Of a stretch of 50,407 bases of DNA, positions 11,723 through 20,743 are shown piece by piece. The notes below the pieces were generated by a model that was given only the letters and a program-made list of their open reading frames with translations, was not told the DNA's origin and ran no database searches. The DNA is from Kluyvera sichuanensis. GTDB lineage: Bacteria; Pseudomonadota; Gammaproteobacteria; Enterobacterales; Enterobacteriaceae. Each line of letters begins with the position of its first letter. Position 1 is the first letter of the stretch. A program made the position numbers and the translations under genes. Location: the NCBI RefSeq assembly GCF_014218705.1, contig NZ_JABBJF010000034.1, positions 1-50,407 on the forward strand. Direction: 5' to 3'.

Positions 11723-12487
11723 TTATTCTTCAGTTTGTTCTTCTTCCGCGTCTTCATCACGCGTGAGTCGCTTCCCAGCGTAGAAGCGAGAGAAGAAGAC
11801 CCCCACCTCAAACAAACAGTACATCGGAATCGCCAGCAGCGTTTGCGAGAACACATCCGGCGGGGTCAGCAACATGCCAACAACGAATGCGCCAACCAGC
11901 ACGTACGGACGCTTTTTGCGTAGATCGTCCGGCGTGGTCACGCCCACCCAGCACAGCAGCACGATCGCCACCGGCACCTCAAACGACACGCCGAACGCAA
12001 TAAACAGCGACATGACGAAATCGAGGTAGCTTTTAATATCGGTCGAGACCAGCACCCCTTCCGGCGCGGTATGGGTCAGGAAGCCAAATGCCAGCGGGAA
12101 CACCACAAAGTAGGCGAACGCCATGCCGATATAGAACAGCAGCGTACTGGAGACCAGCAGCGGTACCACCAGACGGCGCTCATGCTTGTACAGCGCAGGC
12201 GCAACGAACGCCCATACCTGGTAGAGAATGACCGGTGCGGAAAGGATCAGCGAGACCATAAAGGTCAGCTTAATCGGCGTGAAGAACGGTGACGCCACGT
12301 CGGTGGCAATCATCGTCGCGCCAGCCGGCATCTGTTTGATCAGCGGGGCGGAGACCATCTGATAGATGTCATTGGCGAAGTAGACTAACGCCAGGAAAAT
12401 CACGATGACCGCAATGATGCAGTTGAGCAGGCGTTTACGTAGCTCAATCAAATGAGCGATCAGCGGTTGAGTATCTTCTACGCTCAT
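11723..12487 (-). CDS. tatC: TatC, twin-arginine translocase receptor subunit
   Basis: Polytopic core subunit that recognises RR signal peptides together with TatB. Of 254 residues, six membrane helices can be traced between about residues 20 and 230. The N-terminal cytoplasmic segment [13 protein letters not shown] and the loop [11 protein letters not shown] are family hallmarks. The C-terminal tail is acidic ([11 protein letters not shown]). tatB ends 2 bp before its start. Confidence 0.97.
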   Translation of the reverse strand: MSVEDTQPLIAHLIELRKRLLNCIIAVIVIFLALVYFANDIYQMVSAPLIKQMPAGATMIATDVASPFFTPIKLTFMVSLILSAPVILYQVWAFVAPALYKHERRLVVPLLVSSTLLFYIGMAFAYFVVFPLAFGFLTHTAPEGVLVSTDIKSYLDFVMSLFIAFGVSFEVPVAIVLLCWVGVTTPDDLRKKRPYVLVGAFVVGMLLTPPDVFSQTLLAIPMYCLFEVGVFFSRFYAGKRLTRDEDAEEEQTEE

Positions 12488-12489
12488 AT

Positions 12490-13011
12490 TTACGGTTTAT
12501 CACTCGATGCGGGGGATGAATCAGGAACAACGGCCGCAGGGGCTTTTTCTTTCTCTGCTGGCTTTACTGCCTCGGCGTCAGGCGCGGGCGCCTCAGCGGA
12601 CGGCGCTTTAGGCTCATCGACGTGTGGCTCAGCCACTTCAGGCTGCGCAGCGTCCTTCTCCTTCACCACCGGATTATGGATGGTATTGGCCTCGTCGCTC
12701 GCCTTTTCAGGATCGTGCGCCGTGTAAGAACGCTTCATCGACTCTGCCGCTTCACGCAGCTCATCCATAGAGGCCTTCAGTTCTGGCGTCAGGTTATCCA
12801 GACTCGCTTTCTCCACTTTTTTCAGGCTGTCCTGAAATTCCTGGAGTTTAAGCTCCTGCGTCAGCTCGTTTTGTACGGTTGTCGCCAGAGAGCGCAGCGC
12901 GCGTATCCAGCCAACAACCGTCTTCACTGCTACCGGCAAGCGTTTTGGCCCCAGCACAACGAGGCCAATAATAAACACCAGCAGCAGTTCACTGAAACCA
13001 ATATCAAACAC
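12490..13011 (-). CDS. tatB: TatB, twin-arginine translocase subunit
   Basis: Forms the TatBC substrate receptor. The single N-terminal membrane helix ([21 protein letters not shown]) contains the conserved Glu and the GP hinge, followed by an amphipathic helix and a long Ala/Pro/Glu-rich tail. Length 173 is close to E. coli TatB (171). The start codon is GTG at 13011, as in E. coli. The tail after residue 110 is low in complexity and is expected to vary between species. Confidence 0.96.
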   Translation of the reverse strand: MFDIGFSELLLVFIIGLVVLGPKRLPVAVKTVVGWIRALRSLATTVQNELTQELKLQEFQDSLKKVEKASLDNLTPELKASMDELREAAESMKRSYTAHDPEKASDEANTIHNPVVKEKDAAQPEVAEPHVDEPKAPSAEAPAPDAEAVKPAEKEKAPAAVVPDSSPASSDKP

Positions 13012-13014
13012 GAA

Positions 13015-13269
13015 TTACACCTGCTCGTTGTCGTGGCGTTTCGCTTCGTCTTTCTTTGCACTTTCCTGCTTATCAGTGATTGATTTTGCAGTGAAATCTG
13101 CATCCTGGTCCGCTTTGTTTTTGGTGTCGTCCTCATCGCTCATGGCTTTCTTAAAGCCTTTGATAGACGAACCTAAGTCGGATCCCAGTGAGCTCAGCTT
13201 TTTAGTCCCGAAAAGCAGAACCACAATAACGACGATAATCAGCAACTGCCAAATACTAATACCACCCAT
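13015..13269 (-). CDS. tatA: TatA, twin-arginine translocase pore subunit
   Basis: The 84-residue protein starts [12 protein letters not shown], with one membrane helix followed by the FGTKKL hinge and an amphipathic helix containing [13 protein letters not shown]. TatA oligomers form the transport pathway for folded proteins. The open frame continues 24 codons upstream into an ERIC repeat; I chose the ATG at 13269 because it has GAGGGA at good spacing and matches the family. tatB follows 3 bp later. Confidence 0.96.
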   Translation of the reverse strand: MGGISIWQLLIIVVIVVLLFGTKKLSSLGSDLGSSIKGFKKAMSDEDDTKNKADQDADFTAKSITDKQESAKKDEAKRHDNEQV

Positions 13270-13283
13270 ACATATCCCTCTGA

Positions 13284-13410
13284 TATGCACTTCATCCTTC
13301 AAGCCGCCTCTGCGTTGGCTGCGTTCGTTCACCCCAGTCACTTACTGATGTAAGCTCCAGGGGATTCACTCACTTGCCGCCTTGACGCAGCTTGAATGAT
13401 TTTGTGCATA
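13284..13410 (-). repeat. ERIC (IRU) element in the tatA leader
   Basis: Exactly 127 bp, with complementary ends TATGCAC (13284-13290) and GTGCATA (13404-13410). The inner part carries the classic ERIC core: GTAAGCTCCAGGGGATTCAC and CACCCCAGTCACTTACT appear on the plus strand, so the element is in minus orientation relative to the usual consensus. It ends 14 bp upstream of the tatA start, right against the Shine-Dalgarno sequence. ERICs are non-coding miniature repeats that can fold in RNA. Confidence 0.93.
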
Positions 13411-13432
13411 GATGATGAAATAATCAGCGCGC

Positions 13433-13438
13433 ATTATA
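13433..13438 (-). promoter_or_regulatory. Probable tatA promoter -10 box
   Basis: A perfect minus-strand TATAAT lies between ubiB and the ERIC element. No strong -35 hexamer is seen at 16-18 bp. If used, transcription would begin near 13426 and the whole ERIC would be in the tatA 5' untranslated region. Confidence 0.5.
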
Positions 13439-13470
13439 CGTTATGCAGCGCCCTCTTAGCGACGCATAAT

Positions 13471-15111
13471 TCAGCGCGTCTTCCGCCACCCGACGAGCCA
13501 TACCACCAGCCCTCCGGCCATAAGCCATGCGGGTGTCAGGCCCCATTCCGGGCGATTCACTAACAATACTGTACCGCTCAGGAGTAAAACCGCGCCTATA
13601 CCAAAGAGATAACGCGATTGACCCTGACGGGTGTGATGCGTTGTCAGATTCTGCGAGAGTTTCTCAAGGCTCGCCTGAACCTGCTTGCTCTGCCGAAGGC
13701 TGTCATACACCAGCTCCGGCAGTTCCGGCATCTTTTCAATCCAGAACGGCGCTTTGTCCTTCAGAGCGCGAACCAGCGCCGGAATACCGACCTGGTCTTT
13801 CAGCCATGACTCAAGGAAAGGCTTTGCCGTCTTCCATAAATCTAACTGAGGATAGAGCTGACGTCCTACCCCTTCTACGTAAAGTAATGTCTTTTGTAGC
13901 AACACCAGCTGTGGCTGGACTTCCATATTGAAGCGTCGGGCGGTGTTAAACAGGTTCAGCAGCACGTGACCGAAAGAGATCTCCGCCAGCGGCTTTTCAA
14001 AAATCGGCTCGCAAACGGTGCGGATAGCAAACTCAAACTCTTCCACATTGGTGTCCGCCGGAACCCAGCCGGAATCGACGTGCAGTTCGGCAACTTTACG
14101 GTAGTCGCGGTTGAAGAAGGCGATAAAGTTTTCCGCCAGATAGCGTTTATCGTCCTTGTTAAGCGAGCCAACGATGCCACAGTCGATGCCGATGTACTGC
14201 GGGTCTTCCGGGTGTTCATAGCTGACGAAAATATTCCCCGGGTGCATGTCCGCGTGGAAGAAGCTGTCGCGGAATACCTGGGTGAAGAAGACCTGCACGC
14301 CGCGTTCGGCCAGCAGCTTCATATTGGTATTCTGCTTTTCCAGCGTCTCTACGTCAGAGACCGGAATACCGTAGATGCGCTCCATCACCAGCATGTCAAC
14401 GCGGCAGTAGTCTGAATAGACCTCCGGCACGTACAGCATCGGGCTGTTTTCGAAGTTGCGGCGCAGTTGAATGGCGTTCGCCGCTTCGCGCAGCAGGTTC
14501 AGTTCGTCGATCAGCGTCTTTTCATAGTCACGCACCACTTCCAGCGGGCGCAGGCGACGACCGTCCGGCAGCAGGCGGGGTACCCAGCGCGCCAGGCGAT
14601 AGATAAGCTTCATGTCCGCTTTGATAATCGGCAGAATGTCCGGGCGGATAACCTTAATGACGACCTCTTTGCCGTTCTCTTTCAGGCGAGCAGTGTGCAC
14701 CTGGGCAATGGAGGCTGAAGCCAGCGGCTCAATGCTAAAATCATCAAACCAGCTTTCAACGGGGATATCGCCCATCGATTTTTCAATCTGCTGCTTTGCC
14801 AGCTTGCCGTCAAACGGCGCCACGCGGTCCTGCAGCATAATGAGCTGATCGGCAATTTGCGGGGGGAAAAGGTCACGACGGGTAGAGAGCATCTGCCCAA
14901 ACTTGATCCATACCGGGCCAAGCTCCTGCAACGCTAAGCGCAGACGTTCACCTAGCGACTTTTCCTTGTGGCGATTTGGCATCCAGAACAACAGCCGACG
15001 CCCAATTCGCAGCGGCAGCGTGATACGCATTTTGGGAATGAGCTCATCAAGCCCGTAACTCAAAAAGGTGCGGATGATAAAATACAGGCGCCGTAATTCT
15101 CCTGGCGTCAT
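13471..15111 (-). CDS. ubiB: UbiB, atypical kinase/ATPase for ubiquinone synthesis
   Basis: ADCK/ABC1-family (PKL fold) membrane-associated ATPase that supports coenzyme Q synthesis, probably by handling the lipid intermediates. The 546 residues show the KxGQ-type motif ([12 protein letters not shown] near residue 65), the Ala-rich nucleotide loop ([12 protein letters not shown]) and the metal/ATP residues in [12 protein letters not shown] and IGIDCGIVG. Two C-terminal membrane helices follow near residues 500-542. Its ATG overlaps the ubiJ stop (ATGA). Confidence 0.96.
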   Translation of the reverse strand: MTPGELRRLYFIIRTFLSYGLDELIPKMRITLPLRIGRRLLFWMPNRHKEKSLGERLRLALQELGPVWIKFGQMLSTRRDLFPPQIADQLIMLQDRVAPFDGKLAKQQIEKSMGDIPVESWFDDFSIEPLASASIAQVHTARLKENGKEVVIKVIRPDILPIIKADMKLIYRLARWVPRLLPDGRRLRPLEVVRDYEKTLIDELNLLREAANAIQLRRNFENSPMLYVPEVYSDYCRVDMLVMERIYGIPVSDVETLEKQNTNMKLLAERGVQVFFTQVFRDSFFHADMHPGNIFVSYEHPEDPQYIGIDCGIVGSLNKDDKRYLAENFIAFFNRDYRKVAELHVDSGWVPADTNVEEFEFAIRTVCEPIFEKPLAEISFGHVLLNLFNTARRFNMEVQPQLVLLQKTLLYVEGVGRQLYPQLDLWKTAKPFLESWLKDQVGIPALVRALKDKAPFWIEKMPELPELVYDSLRQSKQVQASLEKLSQNLTTHHTRQGQSRYLFGIGAVLLLSGTVLLVNRPEWGLTPAWLMAGGLVVWLVGWRKTR

Positions 15112-15713
15112 TTCCCCTCCAGTTTTTCCAACCGTTTCGTCAGCGCGGCAACATCACGCTCAACGGCCGTTGTTTCTTCCGCAAACCAGGCCACTTCCAG
15201 CGCGCCGGGTGCCAGTCGCCACTCTTCCGTCAGGGTCTCCGCCACATAGCGCTGCTGGCGCGCCAGCCCGTGCTGTATGAACTTCGCCCCACCACGCAGC
15301 GCTTTGCTGATCCCCTCTGCCGCCACATCGCCGGTATAGGGTGCCAGCAATTCTGCGGGAGAGAACTCTGCCAGGTCCGCTAGCGACACCAGGTTTTGCA
15401 CGACCTGAAGATCGCCCTGCACTTCCAGGTCGTTATTGCGGATGAGTGCCGTCAGTTGCTGACGGTTGCGTAATTGAGGCAGCACGCTGGCGCGGGTGAT
15501 GACGGTGCAATCCGCCTCGTCGTCCCACGCGCCGACCACGTCAACCTGACGCTCGCTAAATATCAGCACCAGCGGAGAAGAAAACTCTTTCAGCTCAATG
15601 CGTAATACTTTCCCGATAAGACGCTGACGGGCAGGTTTCAACGCTTTCTCACGCCATAACAGCGCGTTAATCGCGGTTTCGATACTGCCGGTCACTAAGG
15701 GTTTTAAAGGCAT
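15108..15713 (-). CDS. ubiJ: UbiJ, accessory factor of ubiquinone biosynthesis
   Basis: The 201-residue protein has an N-terminal SCP2 lipid-binding domain and a C-terminal coiled coil ending [14 protein letters not shown]. With UbiK it organises the soluble Ubi metabolon that hydroxylates and methylates the quinone ring. It is coupled to ubiB by a 4-bp overlap and follows ubiE by 14 bp. In E. coli a small RNA, EsrE, was described from the 3' half of this locus; I see no independent sign of it here. Confidence 0.94.
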   Translation of the reverse strand: MPLKPLVTGSIETAINALLWREKALKPARQRLIGKVLRIELKEFSSPLVLIFSERQVDVVGAWDDEADCTVITRASVLPQLRNRQQLTALIRNNDLEVQGDLQVVQNLVSLADLAEFSPAELLAPYTGDVAAEGISKALRGGAKFIQHGLARQQRYVAETLTEEWRLAPGALEVAWFAEETTAVERDVAALTKRLEKLEGK

Positions 15714-15727
15714 ATGGCCCCCGCTTA

Positions 15728-16483
15728 TCAGAATTTATAGCCGCGATGCAGCGCGACAATCCCTGCCGTCAGGTTGAAGTACTCAACGTTTTCCAACCCA
15801 GCGTTCTGCATCATCTCTTTCAGGGTGTCCTGATCGGGGTGCATACGAATAGATTCCGCCAGATAGCGGTAGCTTTCGGCGTCGTTTGCCACCATTTCGC
15901 CAATACGCGGCAGGATGTGGAACGAGTAGGCATCGTAAGCTTTACTCAGCGGGTCGATAACCGGCTTGGAGAACTCCAGCACCAGCAGGCGTCCGCCCGG
16001 CTTCAGTACGCGATACATCGAGCGCAGCGCTTTGTCTTTGTCGGTGACGTTACGCAGGCCAAAGGAGATGGTGATGCAGTCGAAGGTGTTATCCGGGAAC
16101 GGCAGCGCTTCAGCGTTTGCCTGCACGTACTCCACGTTACCCACCACGCCGATGTTACGCAGCTTTTCACGGCCCATTTTGAGCATCGAGTCGTTAATAT
16201 CGGCCAGCACCACGCGGCCGGTTTCACCGACCATACGCGAGAATTTTGCCGTCAGGTCACCGGTGCCGCCCGCCAGATCGAGGACCGTCTGTCCACGGCG
16301 CACGCCGCTGCAATCAATGGTAAAACGCTTCCAGAGACGATGGATACCGAATGACATCAGATCATTCATCACATCGTATTTTGCGGCGACAGAATGGAAG
16401 ACATGCGCCACCATGTTTTCTTTCTGTGATTTGGCGATTGTTTGAAAGCCAAAGTGCGTCGTTTCTTGTGAATCCTCAACCAT
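15728..16483 (-). CDS. ubiE: UbiE, C-methyltransferase for ubiquinone and menaquinone
   Basis: SAM-dependent methyltransferase acting on demethylmenaquinone and 2-octaprenyl-6-methoxy-1,4-benzoquinol. Of 251 residues, SAM motif I is [15 protein letters not shown] near 67-81, and the UbiE signatures [17 protein letters not shown] and [12 protein letters not shown] are intact. It is first of the ubiE-ubiJ-ubiB-tatABCD cluster, which links quinone synthesis to export of redox proteins. Confidence 0.97.
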   Translation of the reverse strand: MVEDSQETTHFGFQTIAKSQKENMVAHVFHSVAAKYDVMNDLMSFGIHRLWKRFTIDCSGVRRGQTVLDLAGGTGDLTAKFSRMVGETGRVVLADINDSMLKMGREKLRNIGVVGNVEYVQANAEALPFPDNTFDCITISFGLRNVTDKDKALRSMYRVLKPGGRLLVLEFSKPVIDPLSKAYDAYSFHILPRIGEMVANDAESYRYLAESIRMHPDQDTLKEMMQNAGLENVEYFNLTAGIVALHRGYKF

Positions 16484-16516
16484 CTCTATGCCTGCTTATC
16501 AAGAAAATGTTCTTGG

Positions 16517-16522
16517 AGTGTA
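16517..16522 (-). promoter_or_regulatory. Candidate extended -10 box for ubiE
   Basis: Minus-strand TGTTACACT gives an extended -10 (TG-N-TACACT) 34 bp before the ubiE start, within the 100-bp gap after rmuC. No convincing -35 is present, so this is tentative. Confidence 0.35.
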
Positions 16523-16583
16523 ACAGATTGGACGCAATTGCCCTACGATTCCACCCCGTTACCAAACCCGTGCGGCGAGCGTT

Positions 16584-17993
16584 TTAGCGACGTTCGGCGG
16601 CTAACGGATTGTCATCATTCGTGTCTGTGTCGTCACGCAGTCGAAAATCATCGTCCTGCGCCGTCGCCTGTTCAACCAGTTCCGGATTAATCTCGCGTTT
16701 TACCTCCACCCCAAGGTGGCGAAACGCCTCGGCCTGCGTAAGCAGGTTGCCGCGCCCGGTGGTGAGCTTTTTCATCGCCTGTCGGTAGTTTTCCTGTGCT
16801 TTATCGAGGCTTTGACCGATAGCCGACATGTCATCCACGAAAAGACGCATTTTGTCATATAAGCGGCTCGCACGTTCAGCAATATGCTGTGCATTACGGC
16901 TCTGATGCTCATAGCGCCAGAGGTTGGCGATAGTCCGCAGCGCCACCAGCAGCGTGGTCGGGCTGACCAGCATAATATTGTTTTTCAGCGCTTCGCTAAT
17001 CAGTTCGGGCTGCCTGTCCAGCGCCAGCAGAAAGGCGGGTTCCACGGGGATAAACATCAGGACGTAGTCCAGCGATCGTAGCCCCGGTAACTGCTGATAG
17101 TCTTTACGACCCAGCATGCGGATATGGTTACGCACCGCCGCAATATGCTCCTGCAGCGCGGTTTCACGGGTGTAGTCATCTTCAGCGTTAAAGTAACGCT
17201 CGTAGGCCACCAGCGTCATTTTGGCATCCACCACCACGTCCTTACGGTGCGGCAGGCGCACGATAACGTCCGGCTGCATACGGGAGTTCGCGTCCGTATT
17301 GATACTGACCTGGGTTTCGTATTCATGCCCTTCACGCAGGCCAGAAGCCTCTAATACGCGCGTGAGCACCACTTCCCCCCAGTTACCCTGGGTTTTGTTG
17401 TCGCCTTTTAGCGCACGGGTCAAGTTGACCGCTTCCTGCGCCATCTGGGCGTTGAGCTGCTGGAGGTTACGAATTTCATGTGCCAGCGTGTGACGCTCGC
17501 GCGCCTCCTGCCCAAAGCTCTCCTGCACCTGACGGCGAAAACCATCAAGCTGCTCACGAAGCGGCGTGAGCAGGCCGTGCAGGCTTTGGCGGTTTTGTTC
17601 TTCCACCCGGCGATTGCTCTGTTCGAAGATGCGGTTGGCCAGGTTTTCGAACTGCTCGCTCAGGCGCTGCTCGCTGTTGAGCATCAGGCGGTACTTTTCG
17701 TCGCCGTGCTGACGAGTGGTCTCCAGCAGCGTGGTGACTTCCCGCAGGTCGACCTCCAGCGAGGCGTTTATTTCTCGCAGGTTACGCAGCTCGTTATTGA
17801 GCAGCTCGCACTCTTCCCGCCAGTGGGCGTTCTGGGCAACCTGCTGTTTTGCCGCACTCAGCTCACCGTACACGTCGCGTTCTTCAGCCAGCTGTTCGGC
17901 ACGCTGCTGCGCCACGCGATAGCTCGCCGCCAGCCAGCCAATCACGATGCCCGCCAGCGCGACCAGCGCATAAATCACCACGGCAATATCCAC
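16584..17993 (-). CDS. rmuC: RmuC, DNA recombination-limiting protein
   Basis: The 469 residues comprise an N-terminal membrane anchor (IAVVIYALVALAGIVIGWLAA), a long coiled coil (residues about 30-190) and the RmuC nuclease-like domain with QGNWGEVVLTRVLE, VIVRLPHRKDVVVDAKM and EPAFLLAL. In E. coli loss of rmuC increases inversions between short inverted repeats. The start is GTG at 17993 preceded by GGGGG; E. coli RmuC is a few residues longer at the C-terminus. It heads the minus-strand cluster before ubiE. Confidence 0.94.
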   Translation of the reverse strand: MDIAVVIYALVALAGIVIGWLAASYRVAQQRAEQLAEERDVYGELSAAKQQVAQNAHWREECELLNNELRNLREINASLEVDLREVTTLLETTRQHGDEKYRLMLNSEQRLSEQFENLANRIFEQSNRRVEEQNRQSLHGLLTPLREQLDGFRRQVQESFGQEARERHTLAHEIRNLQQLNAQMAQEAVNLTRALKGDNKTQGNWGEVVLTRVLEASGLREGHEYETQVSINTDANSRMQPDVIVRLPHRKDVVVDAKMTLVAYERYFNAEDDYTRETALQEHIAAVRNHIRMLGRKDYQQLPGLRSLDYVLMFIPVEPAFLLALDRQPELISEALKNNIMLVSPTTLLVALRTIANLWRYEHQSRNAQHIAERASRLYDKMRLFVDDMSAIGQSLDKAQENYRQAMKKLTTGRGNLLTQAEAFRHLGVEVKREINPELVEQATAQDDDFRLRDDTDTNDDNPLAAERR

Positions 17994-18392
17994 AATGCCC
18001 CCTGCATAAACCGGTTATCTGCACAAAATAGAATTGTGCTGTATAAACGTCCAGTTTTAAAGCGGTTTCCTGCGAGCCTCCACGCAAAAAGAGAGAGATG
18101 AACCTGCAGAGTGCTATTTATATAATAAGTAATATTTCTCATATCATTTTCAAAAATTATTTAAACAGCAAGGAAAATATACAACGAAAGAGTAATAACA
18201 AATATATATATTACAAAAATATATTTATAATGTCATTGCCTGGCAACATAAATTACCATACCCTTAATAAGTATATTATTCCAGGCAACTACAGCAACGC
18301 CTAATAATATAAGAATAAATTTATTAGTTATTAATCCCAATGAGCAATACGACTATAGAACATAGATAGCAACCATAAACATGGAGAATATT
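17994..18392. other. AT-rich intergenic region upstream of the CZB gene
   Basis: About 400 bp between the divergent rmuC and CZB genes. From about 18110 the base composition turns strongly A/T-rich, unlike the flanks. It contains an inverted repeat TTGCCTGG (18236-18243) / CCAGGCAA (18281-18288) and the palindrome AATAAATTTATT (18314-18325). A 68-codon open frame here (18098-18304) looks like chance. The region must hold the CZB promoter; its composition suggests H-NS binding, which is inference. Confidence 0.6.
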
Positions 18393-18830
18393 ATGGAATT
18401 TAGCACATGGATAAAAAAGAGAATTGCAGGTGAAAATATTAGCCTTGGCATTCCTAAGGAACAGCAAAACCTTAACGGCTTAATCCTTGAAGAGGCCATT
18501 GCTTTTCATATTGCATGGCGTGAACGCTGGATTACCGCCCTGCGAGAGCATCGGGAAGATGAGTTTGATGCTGCACAGGTCTCTAACGATGCGTTGTGCC
18601 AGGTTGGTGAATGGATATATAACGAAGGCAAGTCATTAGCTAAACATCCTGAATATGAACGCTTTCGTGAACTCCATGCACAGTTTCATCAATGTGCCGG
18701 TTCTATTGTGTCGCTGCATCAGAAAGGCCATTTTATGGAGGCGTTAGCGACTGTAAAGAATGAACTGATGCCATTGTCAGAAGAAGTGGGATTATCTCTG
18801 GGCGAGTTATTAGAAGCCTCACAACATTAA
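18393..18830 (+). CDS. Stand-alone CZB-domain (chemoreceptor zinc-binding) protein
   Basis: A 145-residue soluble protein made almost only of a CZB domain. The zinc ligands can be placed at H39 (AFHIAW), C69 in LCQVGEWIY, and H95 and H99 (ELHAQFH). Spacings 30/26/4 nearly equal those of the E. coli diguanylate cyclase DgcZ (H22, C52, H79, H83). CZB domains bind zinc tightly and normally regulate an attached chemoreceptor or GGDEF domain, but none is attached here. I chose the ATG at 18393 with GGAG at 6-nt spacing; an in-frame ATG at 18381 lies before that site. Codon usage is more A/T-rich than in its neighbours, and E. coli K-12 has no gene at this position, so it is probably acquired. A partner protein elsewhere, for example a receptor or cyclase, is inference. 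Confidence 0.85.
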   Translation: MEFSTWIKKRIAGENISLGIPKEQQNLNGLILEEAIAFHIAWRERWITALREHREDEFDAAQVSNDALCQVGEWIYNEGKSLAKHPEYERFRELHAQFHQCAGSIVSLHQKGHFMEALATVKNELMPLSEEVGLSLGELLEASQH

Positions 18831-18842
18831 ATAGCCGAATAT

Positions 18843-18868
18843 AAAAAAGGCCTCGTATGAGGCCTTTA
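18843..18868 (-). terminator. Bidirectional intrinsic terminator between CZB gene and udp
   Basis: AAAGGCCTC (18846-18854) pairs perfectly with GAGGCCTTT (18859-18867) around a 4-nt loop. Six A residues on the plus side provide the U-tract for minus-strand udp transcripts. The hairpin may also end the CZB transcript, whose stop is only 13 bp upstream. Confidence 0.85.
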
Positions 18869-18883
18869 TACTTGAGTATTTCT

Positions 18884-19645
18884 TTACAGCAGGCGGCGTG
18901 CCGCTTCCACCACGATTTTCACCGCGTGGCTTTCCGTCTGCTTCATCGTCTCAGCGTTCGGGATTTCTTGCTGGGTACGGTTAACGATAACGCCAGCAAC
19001 CATCCCCGCACGCAGACCCTGGCTTGAGCACATGGTCAGCAGCGTCGCGGATTCCATCTCGTAGTTCATTACGCCCATTGACTGCCACTCTTCCATCGAG
19101 CCTTTGTAGTTTCTCACTACACGGCCGGAGAAGGTGTCATAGCGTTCCTGACCCGGATAGAAGGTATCGGAAGAGGCGGTTACGCCGATGTGCGTGGTCG
19201 CACCTACGGCTTTCGCCGCTTCAACCAGCGCAGTCGTACACGCGAAGTCAGCGACTGCCGGGTATTCCATCGGCGCAAAGTGCAGGCTCGCCCCATCCAG
19301 ACGGACGGATGCGGTGGTCACCAGAACGTCACCGACGTTGATATGCGGCTGAATGGCGCCGGTGGTGCCTACGCGCAGGAAGGTACGGATACCCAGTTGG
19401 GCCAGTTCTTCCACGGCGATAGAGGTGGATGGACCACCGATACCGGTAGAGCAAACGATCACTGACTTGCCATCAAGTTCGGCACGCCAGGAGGTAAATT
19501 CACGGTGAGATGCCAGTTTTACCGGCTTTTCCATCAGCGCGGCGATCTTTTCCACACGTTCCGGGTCACCTGGGACGATAGCGAGTGTAGCCCCTTGAAG
19601 GTCGCTTTTGGTGAGGCCGAGATGAAAAACATCAGACTTGGACAT
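18884..19645 (-). CDS. udp: Udp, uridine phosphorylase
   Basis: Phosphorolyses uridine to uracil and ribose-1-phosphate in pyrimidine salvage. The 253 residues belong to the NP-I phosphorylase family: the phosphate-site segments [12 protein letters not shown] and [13 protein letters not shown], the family signature [16 protein letters not shown], and the ribose/base pocket [14 protein letters not shown] are all present. Length equals E. coli Udp. GAGGAG stands 6 nt before the ATG. The promoter has two CRP boxes 52 bp apart, the CRP/CytR architecture known at E. coli udp. Confidence 0.97.
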   Translation of the reverse strand: MSKSDVFHLGLTKSDLQGATLAIVPGDPERVEKIAALMEKPVKLASHREFTSWRAELDGKSVIVCSTGIGGPSTSIAVEELAQLGIRTFLRVGTTGAIQPHINVGDVLVTTASVRLDGASLHFAPMEYPAVADFACTTALVEAAKAVGATTHIGVTASSDTFYPGQERYDTFSGRVVRNYKGSMEEWQSMGVMNYEMESATLLTMCSSQGLRAGMVAGVIVNRTQQEIPNAETMKQTESHAVKIVVEAARRLL

Positions 19646-19693
19646 AAAGAACTCCTCTGTGGTTCAGTTTTGTCAGAAGAAGCAAAAATGTAC

Positions 19694-19699
19694 TTTATA
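19694..19699 (-). promoter_or_regulatory. udp promoter -10 box
   Basis: Minus-strand TATAAA. With the near CRP box centred 41.5 bp upstream of a start at about 19685, this fits a class II CRP-activated promoter. Confidence 0.6.
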
Positions 19700-19718
19700 G
19701 AAGACCACAACATCTTTT

Positions 19719-19734
19719 CGTGACCACAATCACT
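19719..19734 (-). promoter_or_regulatory. Proximal CRP site of udp
   Basis: CGTGA-N6-TCACT on the plus strand matches the CRP core TGTGA-N6-TCACA at 8 of 10 positions. Its centre (19726.5) is 52 bp from the distal site, the spacing reported for E. coli udp, where CytR binds between two CRP dimers. Confidence 0.75.
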
Positions 19735-19770
19735 AAGAATTAAAAATATTACATTAAATTCCACGCAATT

Positions 19771-19786
19771 AGTGATTCACATCACA
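19771..19786 (-). promoter_or_regulatory. Distal CRP site of udp
   Basis: AGTGA-TTCACA-TCACA matches the CRP core at 9 of 10 positions. It is centred at 19778.5. It could also act on the divergent dlhH gene, whose start is 97 bp to the right. Confidence 0.8.
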
Positions 19787-19882
19787 TTAACAAGTTATTG
19801 TTACTCCCTGCTGACCAAAAATACGCCGCATTCAGGCAATGTGATTTGGCTATGAGTTCATTAAAAGGGTACGGAGAATGCC

Positions 19883-20695
19883 ATGACAACCAACAGACAA
19901 CCTGGATTTGCCCCTGCGGCTTCACCTCACGCCTCAACCACCGTTCATACGCCCGAAGAGGCTATCTCAGCGGGAGAAACCTCTATTCCTTCACAGGGTG
20001 ATACTCTGCCAGCGTACTACGCTCGCCCTAAGCATAGCGATGCGCCGCTGCCGGTAATCATCGTAGTGCAGGAGATTTTTGGTGTCCACGAACACATCCG
20101 CGATATTTGTCGCCGTCTGGCGCTAGAGGGCTATCTGGCTGTCGCACCAGAGCTCTACTTCCGTCAGGGCGATCCGAGCGATTATGACGATGTCCCCTCG
20201 CTGTTTAGCGGCCTGGTGTCCAAAGTCCCCGACGCGCAGGTGCTGGCCGACCTCGATCACGTCGCCAACTGGGCGGCACGTAACGGCGGTGATGCCAGCC
20301 GTTTATTGATGACGGGCTTTTGCTGGGGTGGCCGCATTACCTGGCTATACGCCGCACATAACCCGCAGCTCAAGGCCGCCGTTGCCTGGTATGGCCGTCT
20401 GGTGGGTGACAAAACGCTGAAGATGCCGAAAAACCCGGTCGACATCGCGGTCGATCTTAGCGCCCCGGTGCTAGGTCTGTACGGTGGCCAGGACACGGGG
20501 ATTCCGCTGGAGTCGGTTGAAACGATGCGCCACGCGCTACGAGCGGCCAATGCAAATGCCGAGATCGTGGTTTACCCGGAAGCCGGTCATGCGTTCAACG
20601 CCGATTACCGCCCGAGCTATCATGAAGAGTCAGCGAAAGATGGCTGGCAGCGTATGCTGGCGTGGTTTGCGCAGTACGGCGGGAAAAAAGGCTAG
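19883..20695 (+). CDS. dlhH: Dienelactone hydrolase family protein (YsgA/DlhH)
   Basis: A 270-residue alpha/beta hydrolase of the dienelactone hydrolase family. The catalytic triad is visible as Cys in MTGFCWGGR, Asp in LYGGQDTGIP and His in EAGHAFNADY. EIFGVHEHIRD is the conserved N-terminal family motif. The natural substrate in enterobacteria is not settled. GGAGA lies 5 nt before the ATG. It is divergent from udp and ends at a strong terminator before metE. Confidence 0.9.
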   Translation: MTTNRQPGFAPAASPHASTTVHTPEEAISAGETSIPSQGDTLPAYYARPKHSDAPLPVIIVVQEIFGVHEHIRDICRRLALEGYLAVAPELYFRQGDPSDYDDVPSLFSGLVSKVPDAQVLADLDHVANWAARNGGDASRLLMTGFCWGGRITWLYAAHNPQLKAAVAWYGRLVGDKTLKMPKNPVDIAVDLSAPVLGLYGGQDTGIPLESVETMRHALRAANANAEIVVYPEAGHAFNADYRPSYHEESAKDGWQRMLAWFAQYGGKKG

Positions 20696-20711
20696 TTCCC
20701 TTAGTAAAGGA

Positions 20712-20743
20712 AAACGGAGGCGTTAGCCTCCGTTTGATTTTTT
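20712..20743 (+). terminator. Intrinsic terminator after dlhH
   Basis: AAACGGAGGC and GCCTCCGTTT form a perfect 10-bp stem with a GTTA loop, followed by GATTTTTT. It abuts the stop codon of the convergent metE and may serve both strands, though the minus-strand U-tract is short. Confidence 0.85.

Noticed and set aside
18098..18304. 68-codon ORF upstream of the CZB gene
   Set aside because: It lies in very A/T-rich DNA, is dominated by Asn/Lys/Ile/Tyr codons, has no ribosome binding site and no recognisable family.
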